Of a DNA stretch of 64,000 nucleotides, positions 42,993-55,500 are shown piece after piece. The notes below the pieces were generated by a model. That model saw only the letters and a program-made list of their open reading frames with translations. It was not told where the DNA came from and did no database searches. Source of the stretch: Cristatella mucedo (lineage: Eukaryota > Bryozoa > Phylactolaemata > Cristatellidae). The stretch lies in contig WPIO01000020.1 of NCBI GenBank assembly GCA_009760855.2, forward strand, positions 3,388,501 through 3,452,500. The letters are read 5' to 3'. Made by a program: the position numbers and the translations under genes. Positions within the stretch are counted from its first letter, which is position 1. The number at the start of each line of letters is the position of its first letter.

Positions 42993-45900
42993 CTGATGTG
43001 ATTGCCAAGCACAATCTAGGCTTTCACTTCAATGAGATGAAACTCAGTTGCACCTTTGCTTTGATTCCTCCCAGCCTTCGAGCACCTCAAACTCTCTCAA
43101 CTCACTTGCTGCATGCATTGATGACATCCGCACATGGATGGCAGCAAATTTTCTAAAACTAAACGATGATAAAACCAACTTACTATTTATGGGAAAATCC
43201 AGTGCGATTGAGAAATATTGGAACGGCTGACGCTCAAAATTAGCTCTGCCAGCATATCTCCTGTTGAATCAGTTCGAAATCTAGGTGTCATATTCCAAAG
43301 CGACCTCTCGTCAGACGACCGTATTAGGTCCACAGTCAAATCTGCCTATTTTCAGCTTCATAACATTGCTAAAATTCGGGCTTGTTTAGATAAGGATACC
43401 ACGTACAAGTTGGTCCATGCATTCGTGACATCTCGTCACGACTTCTGCAACTCACTGCTTACTGGCCTACCAGCATGTGCGATCAGGCGATTGCAGCTGG
43501 TGCAAAACTCTGCAGCTAGGCTTGTCTGTCGTGAGCGTCGCCGTTGCCACATTACACCACTTCTCGCCGACCTGCACTAGCTACCAGTCAAACAACGGAT
43601 TGACTTCAAGGTTTTGTCGTTCACTTTTAGGTCACTTCATTATTTGGCTTCAGCCTATCTGTCAGATATATTACCCCATCAGGCCAAGCATCGTACCACC
43701 CGCTTTTCGGAATCCAACAGTCTACAAATACCTTGTACAAACCTCAAATCCTTTGGAGATTGTGCATTTAGTTCGTATGCTCCCAAACCCTGGAACTCCC
43801 TCCCGACCTGGGTTAGAAGATCCCCTGACCTGACAACATTTAAAAAGAACTTAAGAACACACCTATTTAGGACAGCATATAGTGGGTCCCTGTGATTCGT
43901 CCTTAATTTGCTTATGCGTGCTGACACTGTGCATGCTGCCACTAACCACATTTGCATGCTGACCCTGTGCATGTCACCCCTAACCATGTTATTCATTTTG
44001 TTTGTGTATCAAGCTTGATATTACTTACCACTCAATTGCATTTCCCTTCGCAGCAAATATAAAGCGCCTAGAGAGAGATTGAGTTCTCTGAGGGCGCTTT
44101 ATCAAGTGCATTAATATTATTATTATTATTATTATTATATCAACCATGAGTGTTATCAGCTTGCAACCATTGGAGATGTTTGCGTCAGTATGACCACTGC
44201 TGCATTCGAGTGAGTTAACAACACTGGCATGTTTCGATCTGCTTAGGTGATGCCATAACCTTTTAAAGATACTAGCAGGTAATGTGATTTTCGGAAAGAC
44301 TCGGTATAAGGCAATCCGAGAGTACCAAGAGTGACGCAAGAAGATAGTCTGGTAGTTATTTGTAAGATATAGTTTTAAGTTGAGGGATCATAATTTTTTT
44401 GTCTTTAAACGGTTGTTTTTTTTAGTAGTCGGAGGCTGAGAGACGCATTCACGGCGAAGTAATGATTTGGATACAGAGCATCGTTGTTTATATTTTGAGC
44501 TTTACTGCTTTTAGGCTACTGAATGTTATTAGTTACCAATGCTCTAAAGCGGGATTTCGCCTATATATGGTGTGAAGCAAATTTGATTAGATCCTTTTGC
44601 TAAACTTCTGGCGCGATCGTGGCCTCTTTGACCTGCACCATTTAGCCTATTAAATAAGGTTTTTTTAAGGACCCAAGAAATGGAACGTTCAATGCTTCGT
44701 CGTAAACTAGCATGCCGAGTCCAGCGTTTGAATTTTGTAATCTAATGAAAAAATACGATTGCTTTTACGTTTATTGCTAGCGGTCTCATTTGTACCATGT
44801 CTTAATACTGTATTTCCTTAACACTATGTTCTGGGCGAGAATGGTCTGCAGGCGAGTGAAAGCTCTCTTGCTATCCATTAAAATGTGAAGAGCAACCCAG
44901 TTACATTTACGATCTATAAACATTACTAATTTGTATGCTTACTGGCCACAATGATGCTATTAATCAACCCCTATAATAAGATACTCTATCTAAGTTGTCT
45001 GGTTATCGTCCTCTGACGTTGCATTTAAATTGAGTCCTTTGTGATTTATCTATAGTCAAACAACGACGGTACTACAATGAAGAGTGTCACAGAGGGTTGG
45101 AAAAGTTTGATGATTTGCTAATTTGCATGTGTGGCCATACTAGAAATTAGACAAAAAAATTCTAGAACTTTAATAAACTATGAACCTAAAAGAGTTTTTT
45201 ATATGTTGGCTATGGAATTCCAACAGCTTGAGCTCTCTCCACAACGACCCCGCTTTACTCTCGCAAGAGTACTGCCGGGGCTTCTGCGCTTCCGTTTGGA
45301 CCAGGATAAGCAGTATTTTGGAAAGGTGCCATATTTAAAAAAATTAGTCTTACATTTACTCTGTTGTGTTTCTTGTTTACAATTTTTGATGAGTGGCTTT
45401 GAACTATGGTAAAATTAAACTTTGCAGCCAATAAATTTTTTGAATGAATATCAATCAAGATTCCAAAAGAAACGAATCTGATAGGAAAGGCGTTCTTTCT
45501 AGCAGCAATGTGCGGGAGAGATGACAGAAAGGCTGCTTTGGTGAGCCGTGATGGCACACTAGGTAAGGCGGTTGCTTTCACGACCTCGGTCCCGAGGTCG
45601 TGGGTTTGATTCCTGCGGTGGGCGATCCTTTATCGCCACTGCAAGCGGTGGTGATATCCGTAAAGGCTCTTCTGTCCCTATACAAAAAGAGGCTGTTTAA
45701 TCAGCTAGGATTTTTTTATTGGTGTGGTTCCGAAGCTCACAGACTGAAACGCCTCTCACCAGTAAAAACGTGCAGGAGAGACTGAGGAAGAGGCAGGACA
45801 CGTGACGCATTCTCGCATTTGAAAGAGCTCGCCAGTCGCGCCAGCCGCAGCGTGCCGGGAAGACAGAGGAAAAAGCAGGAGCTTGATGAATTGGTAATTG

Positions 45901-46548
45901 AAATATTTCCCGGACCCTCTTGACGAGCTGGAATTTATTATTTAAAATTAACGTAGCCATGACACCTTTCTAGGGTAGCAACCATATCAAACTCTTTGCA
46001 TAGTAATTACAAATAATTGTATCATCATTGTCAGCTGCTGATATAACATAAATTATTTTTTCAAAATAATCTAAACGCTCGTTTAAATTAGGTGAGTGTA
46101 GACAAAGATTATTCGTGACTCACAGTCGGTAGAGATGTAGCCTCTTTTCTTCAAACAAAAATAACTTGCCATCGAACTTCCGCCAAAAAAATTGTTTACC
46201 TGGAGCTCAGTCTGAGATTCGAACATTCCATTAATCCGTATGGTTAATGCTACATTCTTAAAACTTGCATATGCATGATATATAATACTGTGCACATATA
46301 ACCAAGAGAGACACTGTTAGGTACAAATCATGGCATTTAGAAATCTTTTCATGCTGTATTTTAAACATAATAAATCCTGTGCTATAGAAGACTAATATAC
46401 TTATGATAAACTTTTTATAGAAAATAAACTGAAATGGGATATGTACTTCACTCTCAGGGATACTATTTTACATACAAACTGCAGACGTTTTTACTTAGAA
46501 AACTATGCCCCTATCGTTTATGCATATATAATATATATAGATATATAT

Positions 46549-46580
<32 letters not shown>

Positions 46581-49500
46581 TATGTATGTATATATATGTG
46601 TGTTTTGTTAATATTTTTATGGATGCACACTGTTTAATGTATTTATTCAGAATTCAAAACTAGATTAATATTTAGATGTATACTGTAAATGTGTATGCAT
46701 GTATGCGTAATTCTGTCTGGCTACCTGTGGAAATCCGCGCCAACAACTGGAGTTGATTCTTCTACGGCAGTGGTTCCCGACCTTTTTAATACCACGACCC
46801 TTTAATACAGTTTCTCAAGTTGGGGCGACCCCAACCATAAAATTATTGCATGCGAAATGTTGAAATGTGTGTTTTCCGGTGGTCTTATGCGGCTCCTATG
46901 AAAGGGTCGTTCGACCCACAAAGGAGTCGCCACCCACAGATTGAGAGCCGCTGTTCTACGGGTACAGAATACAGATCTCTGCTAGCGAATAGAGACAACA
47001 GCTTACCTATGATCATGTTATTTTGCGTTTTTTCCACAAGAGCGGCGTCCTGTAGGCTGACAGCGTCAATATACCTTCTCACGAATACATTAGGACTGAA
47101 GGTAATCATATTCTGCTCTCCGCAGCCAGATGGTACTTGTACTAGTTGGTCCAGTCCTTGGATTGAAGCGCTCATTATATCACCTTCATAAAATATAACT
47201 TGTTTAGTAATTTATTAATAGCACACATTGAAATGCAATTAAACAGATCAGCGAGTAAATAAAAAGCTGTCAAATAGTTATCGCAGTTCAGCGGCTTTCT
47301 TCTTGAACTAATTTGTAAGCTGTTTTAGGGACAATTAAGTTTCGAAACCTTTCCCCTGTCGTTGTATTACTAGCATTAAAATTCATGATCGACTTTATAT
47401 CCATGGAATCCCAAAATTGATTTGATCCACTGCCATTCGAGGTGGTCCATTTGCTTTTTATAGGTGAAGCAAAGAATTGGTGTTTTTATTTTCTATAAAT
47501 GACGGTGCTATTTCGAGTTAAGTCAAAAATTTTCAAGCAATTGTGACAGGGCTTTCTCATGCAAATGACCTCAAATATCCCGAGCAAGTGGCCTTGTTCT
47601 ATTTGCCTTTGATCTACAAGCCATTTCCAAATTAAACTGCGCAAATTGGTAAATCGTTGCGTTTTTAATTGTATATTACAGACTAAATTATTGTCATTAA
47701 ATCCTTGTAACTGCACATAATAATTTGCATGCATATTTTTATAAAAATGACCTCCAACCTCCCGTCTTAGGGAGCAGCCTGTCACTTTCGAACCACCTTG
47801 CCTAGGCCAGATTTCTTTAGGCCATGGCCTAATAACGCGAATAGCCAAGTGTATAAAATTGTGTGCCTAAAAATATTTTTGTAAGCTTTCAGCTTAAGTA
47901 ATGACGCTTACACCATAGAATCCCCTACTAGATCACATTGTTATGTATTTTTCAGGTAAAGTTCTGTCGAATTATAAGTCAATCTTTCCTTGATTTCTTG
48001 AATACAGATCCATTCAGCTTCCCCGGGCCCTCTGGTCCTCTAGTGGCAATAAATGAGTTGTTCAGATCCCACGCTTAAACACTAAAGGCAATAGAATCCT
48101 TTTTCTGCAGGTGCGAGGCTGTATGACTAACTTCCACAATTCTTACGCAACGACATCTTCTCTCCTACTGCCGACTGTGGCATAGCCTTTTCAGCCGTCT
48201 TAAGCTGCTTCGTATACGCTACTCGCTTCCTCAACTGTCCTCCTGACTAAGCTGTGCTTCTCAACTCATCTCTGTAGCGTGAGATTAAGTCTTTCGGAAA
48301 CCGTATACTTGCCTAAAGTTGCTTAGGCTTTGAGTGTGAAGTAGAAAACTCTACAGCGTAATACCCACTTAGTCCTTGTGGCCTTGAGAGTTACAGATCG
48401 AGATTTCTGCCATCTTGTCTTTTAGTGGCTACTGATGGATAGACCACATATTAAACTTGACGTTTTCGGAATTATCAAGATTATCTTCTGCAAAATGAAA
48501 TTGAAATAAACAGCCTGTTTTGATCATATACACCGGGAGCAGTCACTACCTTGACATCTGACATAATTTTTATTTATTTAAGCAGATTTATGTATTTCCC
48601 TCCATGTTGATAAGAGCTTGAGGAAGCATTCAAGTCCTGGCGGAACGCACATATTGGGTAAAGTATCTGATTTTACTTTTGCGATTAAATAGTTTATGGT
48701 CATGAAATTAGTTTTATTCTAAATCTGGTAATAAAAAAGACTGCGTAGTTATTATGACTTGATAGAAGTCTTTTCGTTGAGCCAGTCTCAGATATTTGAC
48801 GTCGGTAAAATAAAGTCTCGGATATTTGACGACCATACCTTTAAATGGGACGCTGATTTTTTTGCCTGAGCTGCAATTTCTCCAGATTTTCTTGAGGTTT
48901 TCTCGTCAAAAAATGTTTCTGCCGCATAAGATTTCCCCACACGATTCAGCCATGGAAACTTTTGCCAAGGAAATCCAGCTCATTCAACCTACGACCATCG
49001 TATAGATGGCAAACTCCACGAAGCTCCTAGCGTGAGCAATCTTTGAGAATCCAATCATCTTGTAAGATGGAGCTCGACCATTTAAAGCTAACACTTAAAT
49101 GTGTTTTTATTTTTGAAATGCATCACTCCTTTGGTAAAATACCATTCAGCAGCTCATATTATTTATTGTTTTGCCGTGACATCCTGCATTGCAAATTGGT
49201 TCCCAGCACTCCAGGAGGGGATATTGTAAAGGTTATTCTAGTTTGGACGTGCGTTGGTCTTTTCTCATTGTTCCTGACTTAGCTCCGCCCCATGATAATA
49301 ATTTACGTAATGCAAAACAAAAAAGAAAACGGAAAGCAGCTATTTTCCTGCCCTGTGTTACAGGTCGTGAGCACAATGTCGTATATGCATTTAAATCTAG
49401 GTAGCGAGCTAGCTATTTTATTAGTATTGCGAAGCTATCTGTCCCTAAATTCTAGGCAAGTTTTAAAACAGTCGCAACAGAATTTGACAAGCTCGAAGGC

Positions 49501-52500
49501 ATGATGGATCTCAATTTTGTATGTGCTTCGCGATGGCTTGAAGGAAAATGAGTAGATGGCTTTCTCATCTCCTTGACCACCAACCTTTTGTTCGAACTCA
49601 AACCAAAATGAATATCTTCTGAAATGGCTAGCCCTACCGAAATCTGTGCTACGCACACTCCACGTGCTGCAAGCAGCTTGGTACTGACTGCTGAATTATA
49701 AGAACGACGATAAGAGTAATAATAATAATAATCATAATACATTTATTTCGAGTCTCCAGAGAACTAAATCTCTGTCTAGGCTTTTTCAGATGCACTTAAG
49801 AAAGTATGACCAAATGATTAGTGGAAACATTCGCAATGCCATCAATCGTAACATTTTTAGATGCCCCATGCACAGGGTCAAATTGTAGATGTGGTTTGTA
49901 GCAGCAGGCACAGTGTCAACACATACAAGCACATAAGCGGTGAATCACAAGTATCCAAAAAATGCTGTAACAAGCAGATGCGTTGTAAGCTTCTTTTAAA
50001 TTGTGTCATGTCAAGGGATGTCGGGTAGTGATGTAATGTATCTCCGTCTGTAACTCCACAAAGTCATAGAGACTATGTGGGCGTTACGCAGGAGAGTTTT
50101 GTATAGCTCACTCCCAGCCTAAGTGGCTTTTGGTACGCATTCGGTATCCAACAGGCTTCGTCTCACGAAACAAAGAGAACGTGGGAATCATATCAGAGTC
50201 AGGAGAGCAGTTGGGGTAGTGAGTAGCATGGAAGTAGCAGCTCAAGACTGCTGAAAAGGATGAGCCATAGTCAGCAGCAGGAGAGTAGTTGTCGTTGCGT
50301 AAGAATTGTGGAAGCGAGTTCCACAGTCTAGGACCTGCAGAGCTAAAGCTTCTGTCGCCAACGGTCTTTAAGCGGAGGATTGGAACAGCTAATTTATTGT
50401 CCACACAGGACCTGAGGGCGTGAAGAGGCTGAAACTGGTGCAGCAGTTCAGCTAGGTGATGTCGATAAGAACAGCGCACAGATCTCATATACCATTATGA
50501 GATTAGTCAAAGTAGTAAATCTCTTTTTTCGCTTCTTGCTGTGCGGGAAATCTTAAGCTAGCAATTACTCGTTGCAAAGACTCAAAATTATCGCGGTTCT
50601 AGTTCATTGCCTATTCTAAAAGGGCTTTTACCCCGCTTGTTACAACCTCCCGTCTCATCTTGGAACCAACTGCCATTCCAGTGGTGTATATACGAGGGCT
50701 CTTTAAGAGATAAGTTTAATGAGTACGTTGAAATTATTAATGAGTACATTTAAGGTTTAATGAGTACGGCTTTAATTATTACTTACCTGATGCTCTAACA
50801 TCAACTATCTTGGAGCCAGAAACGACGTTTGGTGGGTACGTGATGGCAAATGAATTGTTGTACTGTTTTTGAGTTTGAAGCAATAGAAACTCAGATAGGC
50901 AATAACTTTGTTGAATTCCCTCCGGCTGCAAAAAAAGTATAAATGATTTAGTTTTGTAACATGAGATAGAGATTCTCTCATTTTTAATAAAAACGAAGAT
51001 TAGAAGAGCAAAACTATAACTTATGTTAGCATAGGGGAAATTATTGATCAAGTATAATGAGCAGAAACAATCACGTCCTTACCTCGGACTTGAAATCCTA
51101 AAACTGAGTGAGTTCCTACGCGTCCCATCTCATTTTTCCGATGGTTTTGGCTTCCTGGATGACACCAGATGAGACCAGATGACATTAGACAGTCTGTTGC
51201 TTTAACTGCACTCTTTTACTTATCTTGTCATTTCTGAACTGTACGTGAAGTCACTAGTCTAAGCTATTACCGGAAAATGATCATCGCGGCTCTGTCTGGA
51301 CGTACGGGAAAATATCTGTCGACATAGGCACTCTATACACACACGGACATTTGAAACTAAACTGCATGAAAAACTGATTGCATTTTGAAAGTTGGATATA
51401 GATCTTTTTATGAGCTTCGTACGTGCTTGAGCTGAAGCCAATCAACTGATGAGCAAGAATTACATGCATAATTTCAGCACCTATAAGTGTGCGCATAAGA
51501 TTCACGTGGACCAAGCGAATGCTGTGAAGAACGGCAATATTAGAGCCCCCAAGCAGTTGCTTGATGCCTCGTCTGGCTGAATTTATACATGGCCCTTAGC
51601 CACGGTGCAGCTGTAGCAGTAGTTTTAACATTCGGAGTATCAAAATGCCGTCTGCTGTGCCATAGAGCGCATGATAATGATATTCTATGCATCAAGTGGA
51701 AACGATCGAAAGGAATCATGCAGATTGCAGATCCTTTGCTTGAACGCTGGTGCTATCGAGAGCTACTCTTCACTCGACGCTTAAAGCAGAGTTTAAAGTT
51801 GCTGCTTTAAAATTCTACATTTTTTCCTTTCTTTAACCAGCCATCTATAGGTATATCTATTTGGATAGGCATTGCGTCCGTGAGCTTTCGTATCATGGCT
51901 TAGTAAGTAAATAGTTTCAAGAAATATTTGAAGATTCAAATCATCATATCATTTGGCCAAAGCTACTTTTGAGGATCCTATTAAAACATTTCTCGTCTAC
52001 ATACAAGTCACTGTTGTTTCTTAAGAACATTTTCTCATGACAAAAATCCACGACTGAATACATTTCAACGGGTGACAGACCCAACTTTCATCAATCTCGA
52101 TCCTTCACCATACCTGCAAACGCTGAGGGAGTTCTACAACACGACACGAGCCGATGTCTGGTAATTTTTCACCCGTGACGAAACATAATGCGCACCCTCG
52201 CCAATCTATGGCCTCTTTTATTTCAAACAAATAGTTGGGTGCAAATCTGAACAAACATAGACTAGATGAAGACCGGCTGTCCATCGTCTGAAATACGAGA
52301 GGAATATTCTAGATTTTAGTAACTCGTCTAGTTAGGGTTAGTCTAGCTTCTATTATAACATAATTAAGTCAAACATGCGCAATCCAAAGACGGCGATGTT
52401 ACCAACCAACCGTCTCTTTAGCCGCTCCCTGGCCGTGACGCTATCTAGCAACCACGTGGAGAGCTTCTTTGTCAGCAAGACATAAGATTAGACATTTATT

Positions 52501-55500
52501 CCCCAGGGTTAATATCCATTTGAAAAAACAAGGCTTAATTAAAAAAATAAGCTTAGAAACGGATACCAGACCTAAGCTCCGCAGTGCTGCTGCTGCTGCG
52601 ACGATGCTGATGTATCGGATAAATCAGTACTGCAAATCAGTAATCAAAGGCCTTCCTACCAATTCCTTTATGAACGCTACGGTTGGGGAAAAAAATCCCC
52701 ATCTTTTCTTGTCTATCCTGACCGTCAGATTGCCACAGTATGCCAATGCTGATCGATCCGCACTGGCCTCCTCTGGTAAAGTAGCGTACCCACTTGTAGG
52801 GCCCTAGCGCTCACTTTTAGGTCTCTTCATTCTCTTCTAGCATCCAGCTAACTGTCGAAAATAATTCCTAATCTTTGCTTTGCATCGAACCATCCGGAGT
52901 TTAGACATAACTCATATAGTTGTGCGTCTAACAAACCTGAAACTATTTTTGGACCTAGCCTTTAGTTTGCATGCTTCCGAAGCCTAATAGTAATTATCCC
53001 GTTACGTCACGAGAATCTTTTATGGACTACACAAAAGAAAAGCCACTTGTTCCTCATCGCATTGGCTCCGTCAGCGTGAATCTTCCTTTCAGTACTTATC
53101 CGGACTTAAATTCAGAATTAAACATTGAGAGTTTTATCAGTAGCTAATTGAATTAATTCCTTTCTATAATATTTACAGAGCCTGGAAAGATATTTAGTTT
53201 TCCTATTTGCTATGCAATGTCATTACAATTACAGTTCTTGTTATTATTATCGTTTTTTATGGCACTTATTCTAGTTCGTAAAAGCCCTTCGTCATGCTTG
53301 CAATCATAAATAATGCAGTTTTAACAGCGTTGTTTGCTCATAAAAATCTATAGGGTACATTTATCTTTACATCTAACTTGGCATGAACACTGACCTGAAC
53401 AAGAAGCAGTTGTTGAATTTTGTCGGCGCCTTGTTGCGATATAGCTGAAATAACGAGTGCGATTTCTCCTAATACTCGTGGTCGAATCCAAAACTGCACA
53501 TTGCTTCCTGCTCCAGACGAGACTACCACGTTTGTAGAAAGGTTCTTAGGGCTAATGCCGTAGTTCACTCCGCTTAGGCTGGCATCGAAGTCCGTTGACC
53601 TTAATTAACAATATTGTATGCGATACTTTTCCAGACTAAAACTCCAATCTACTTCACTTGGCCGCCACGCTTTGACGGATAAAAATTTTAGCATATCCTA
53701 AAGTATTCTATAAGAGGCAAACCAAGCAGGTGCGTTGCCTAATAAGAGTCGCATAATGACCAACGGGCTATAGATAGAAATTCTATTAATAAGAATAATT
53801 ATAATAATCTTCATCGTCGTCATAGGAAATTTATTTTTTTGCACAACAACATTCTTTTCAACAGCAAAACTTCATTTTCTGACTGGCATGGCAGCTAAAA
53901 GAAAATGAGCAGGCCTGCACCTGGTTTAGCTCACCAGTATATTTCGAGCTGTAGTAGGTACATGTGTTATGCATGCTTTGTAAGCGCTGTTAGAGCTCTT
54001 TTCAATTTACCAGGCAAACGAGATGAAATTTCTATTAATCCCTGATTCTGGAAATATGTTTCCTTAGTAACTAAAAGGAGACTATAGCATTCTAACTCCT
54101 TGGGATTAAATCAAAGCTGGTAGATAAAAGCAATCAAGACCCTCCGAGTAAGCAATTGTACACTTGCTTTGCTTTTCGCTGCTGTAACAGTAAGTTACCG
54201 AAATTGCAAGCCACGTGTGTAGATATTGCCACGTGTGTAGAACAATTGCCACGTGTGTAGAAATCACCCCCAACCACATGCGAAAGCTGTCCAGCGCATT
54301 CCATAAGCCATTTCTTTCTACATAACAATGACGCTGGGGTAAGTTCGTGCTTTTTGGGTATTATGTTCTGCCATCAAAATCTAATTATTCTGCCATCAAT
54401 ATGTAAAAAAACTTAATATAACTTCTTATAGTTATCATATGATTTACTTATAAAATCTTCTCTGACGCATGTTTGCACTCTTTTTGCTCTCGTGAATAAG
54501 AACAACTCATTTGATGTGCTGTAAGTGCACGTCTTTATTATTTTGAGAGATAAATTTTTTTCTCAGACTTGGTAATACAACAGTTATAATAATAATGCGT
54601 TTTATAGCGCTCTCAGAGAACTGAATATCTTTCTAGTCAATTAATAGAAGCTTTATAGAAAGCATTGCCAAATGATTGGTGGTAGCATCTGAAAGCAGCA
54701 GGCACGGTGTAAGCAGGTAACTGCACACGAAGAACGAATCACAAAGACCCATCAAATTTTTTAAGGTCCCAAGATGCAGGGTTAGAATAAGAGCTTGAGA
54801 TAAGTGAAATATTTTGGTAAAAAAACTAAATACTAAGGATTAAAACACACAGTATGGAATAAAAATTATTTCAGAATGCTTTTTAGTAGTGAGCGGCGGC
54901 ATTTCAAATTTGAGGAGCGTCAGTCGTCGTCATTTGTTGAAATGTCACTCACTCACACTGTGCTTATCTTCTGCTGAATTTATGGTGCACCATTAATGGA
55001 ATGTTCCATACCACAGATGAGGTGCCTTGCTTGCACTTGCATAAACCGCTCTAACACCAATATGTACTGGTTATTTTATTCGAGTTTGAATAAGCCCACG
55101 CAACGCTGCTGCAATAAATCGGCTGCTGACATTTGGCCGTCGGAGACATATGGCTATGGTTTCGTAGCAGCTCAGGCACTCCTATTTCAGTTTCTGCAAG
55201 TAGGAATTTCCTAAACCTAGATTTAATTAATTAATCGCTAAATGTACGACTTGGCAAACAACCTGTTGAAGTAGGTAGGTTGTTATTTCATAATCCAGAT
55301 ACCAGATTGTTTCACAAGGTACAGCAGCAGGCGATGGAATACTATTGAAAGCTGTAGCCGTCGAGTTCGAACGCTCTCGTGGCTCATATTTGAAAGCATT
55401 TTTCACTTCATGGAAGTAATTAAGGAAAATACGAATGGAGTGTGCGAAGTGTTTTTGGTCTCGTATCGAACTAACAATGCCGAGCTTGTTTGGTCCAGAG

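Noticed and set aside
47486-47848. 120-codon minus frame as an extra TEP exon or separate gene
   Set aside because: No family similarity; exons 4 and 5 join directly in phase, and no start or splice context supports it.
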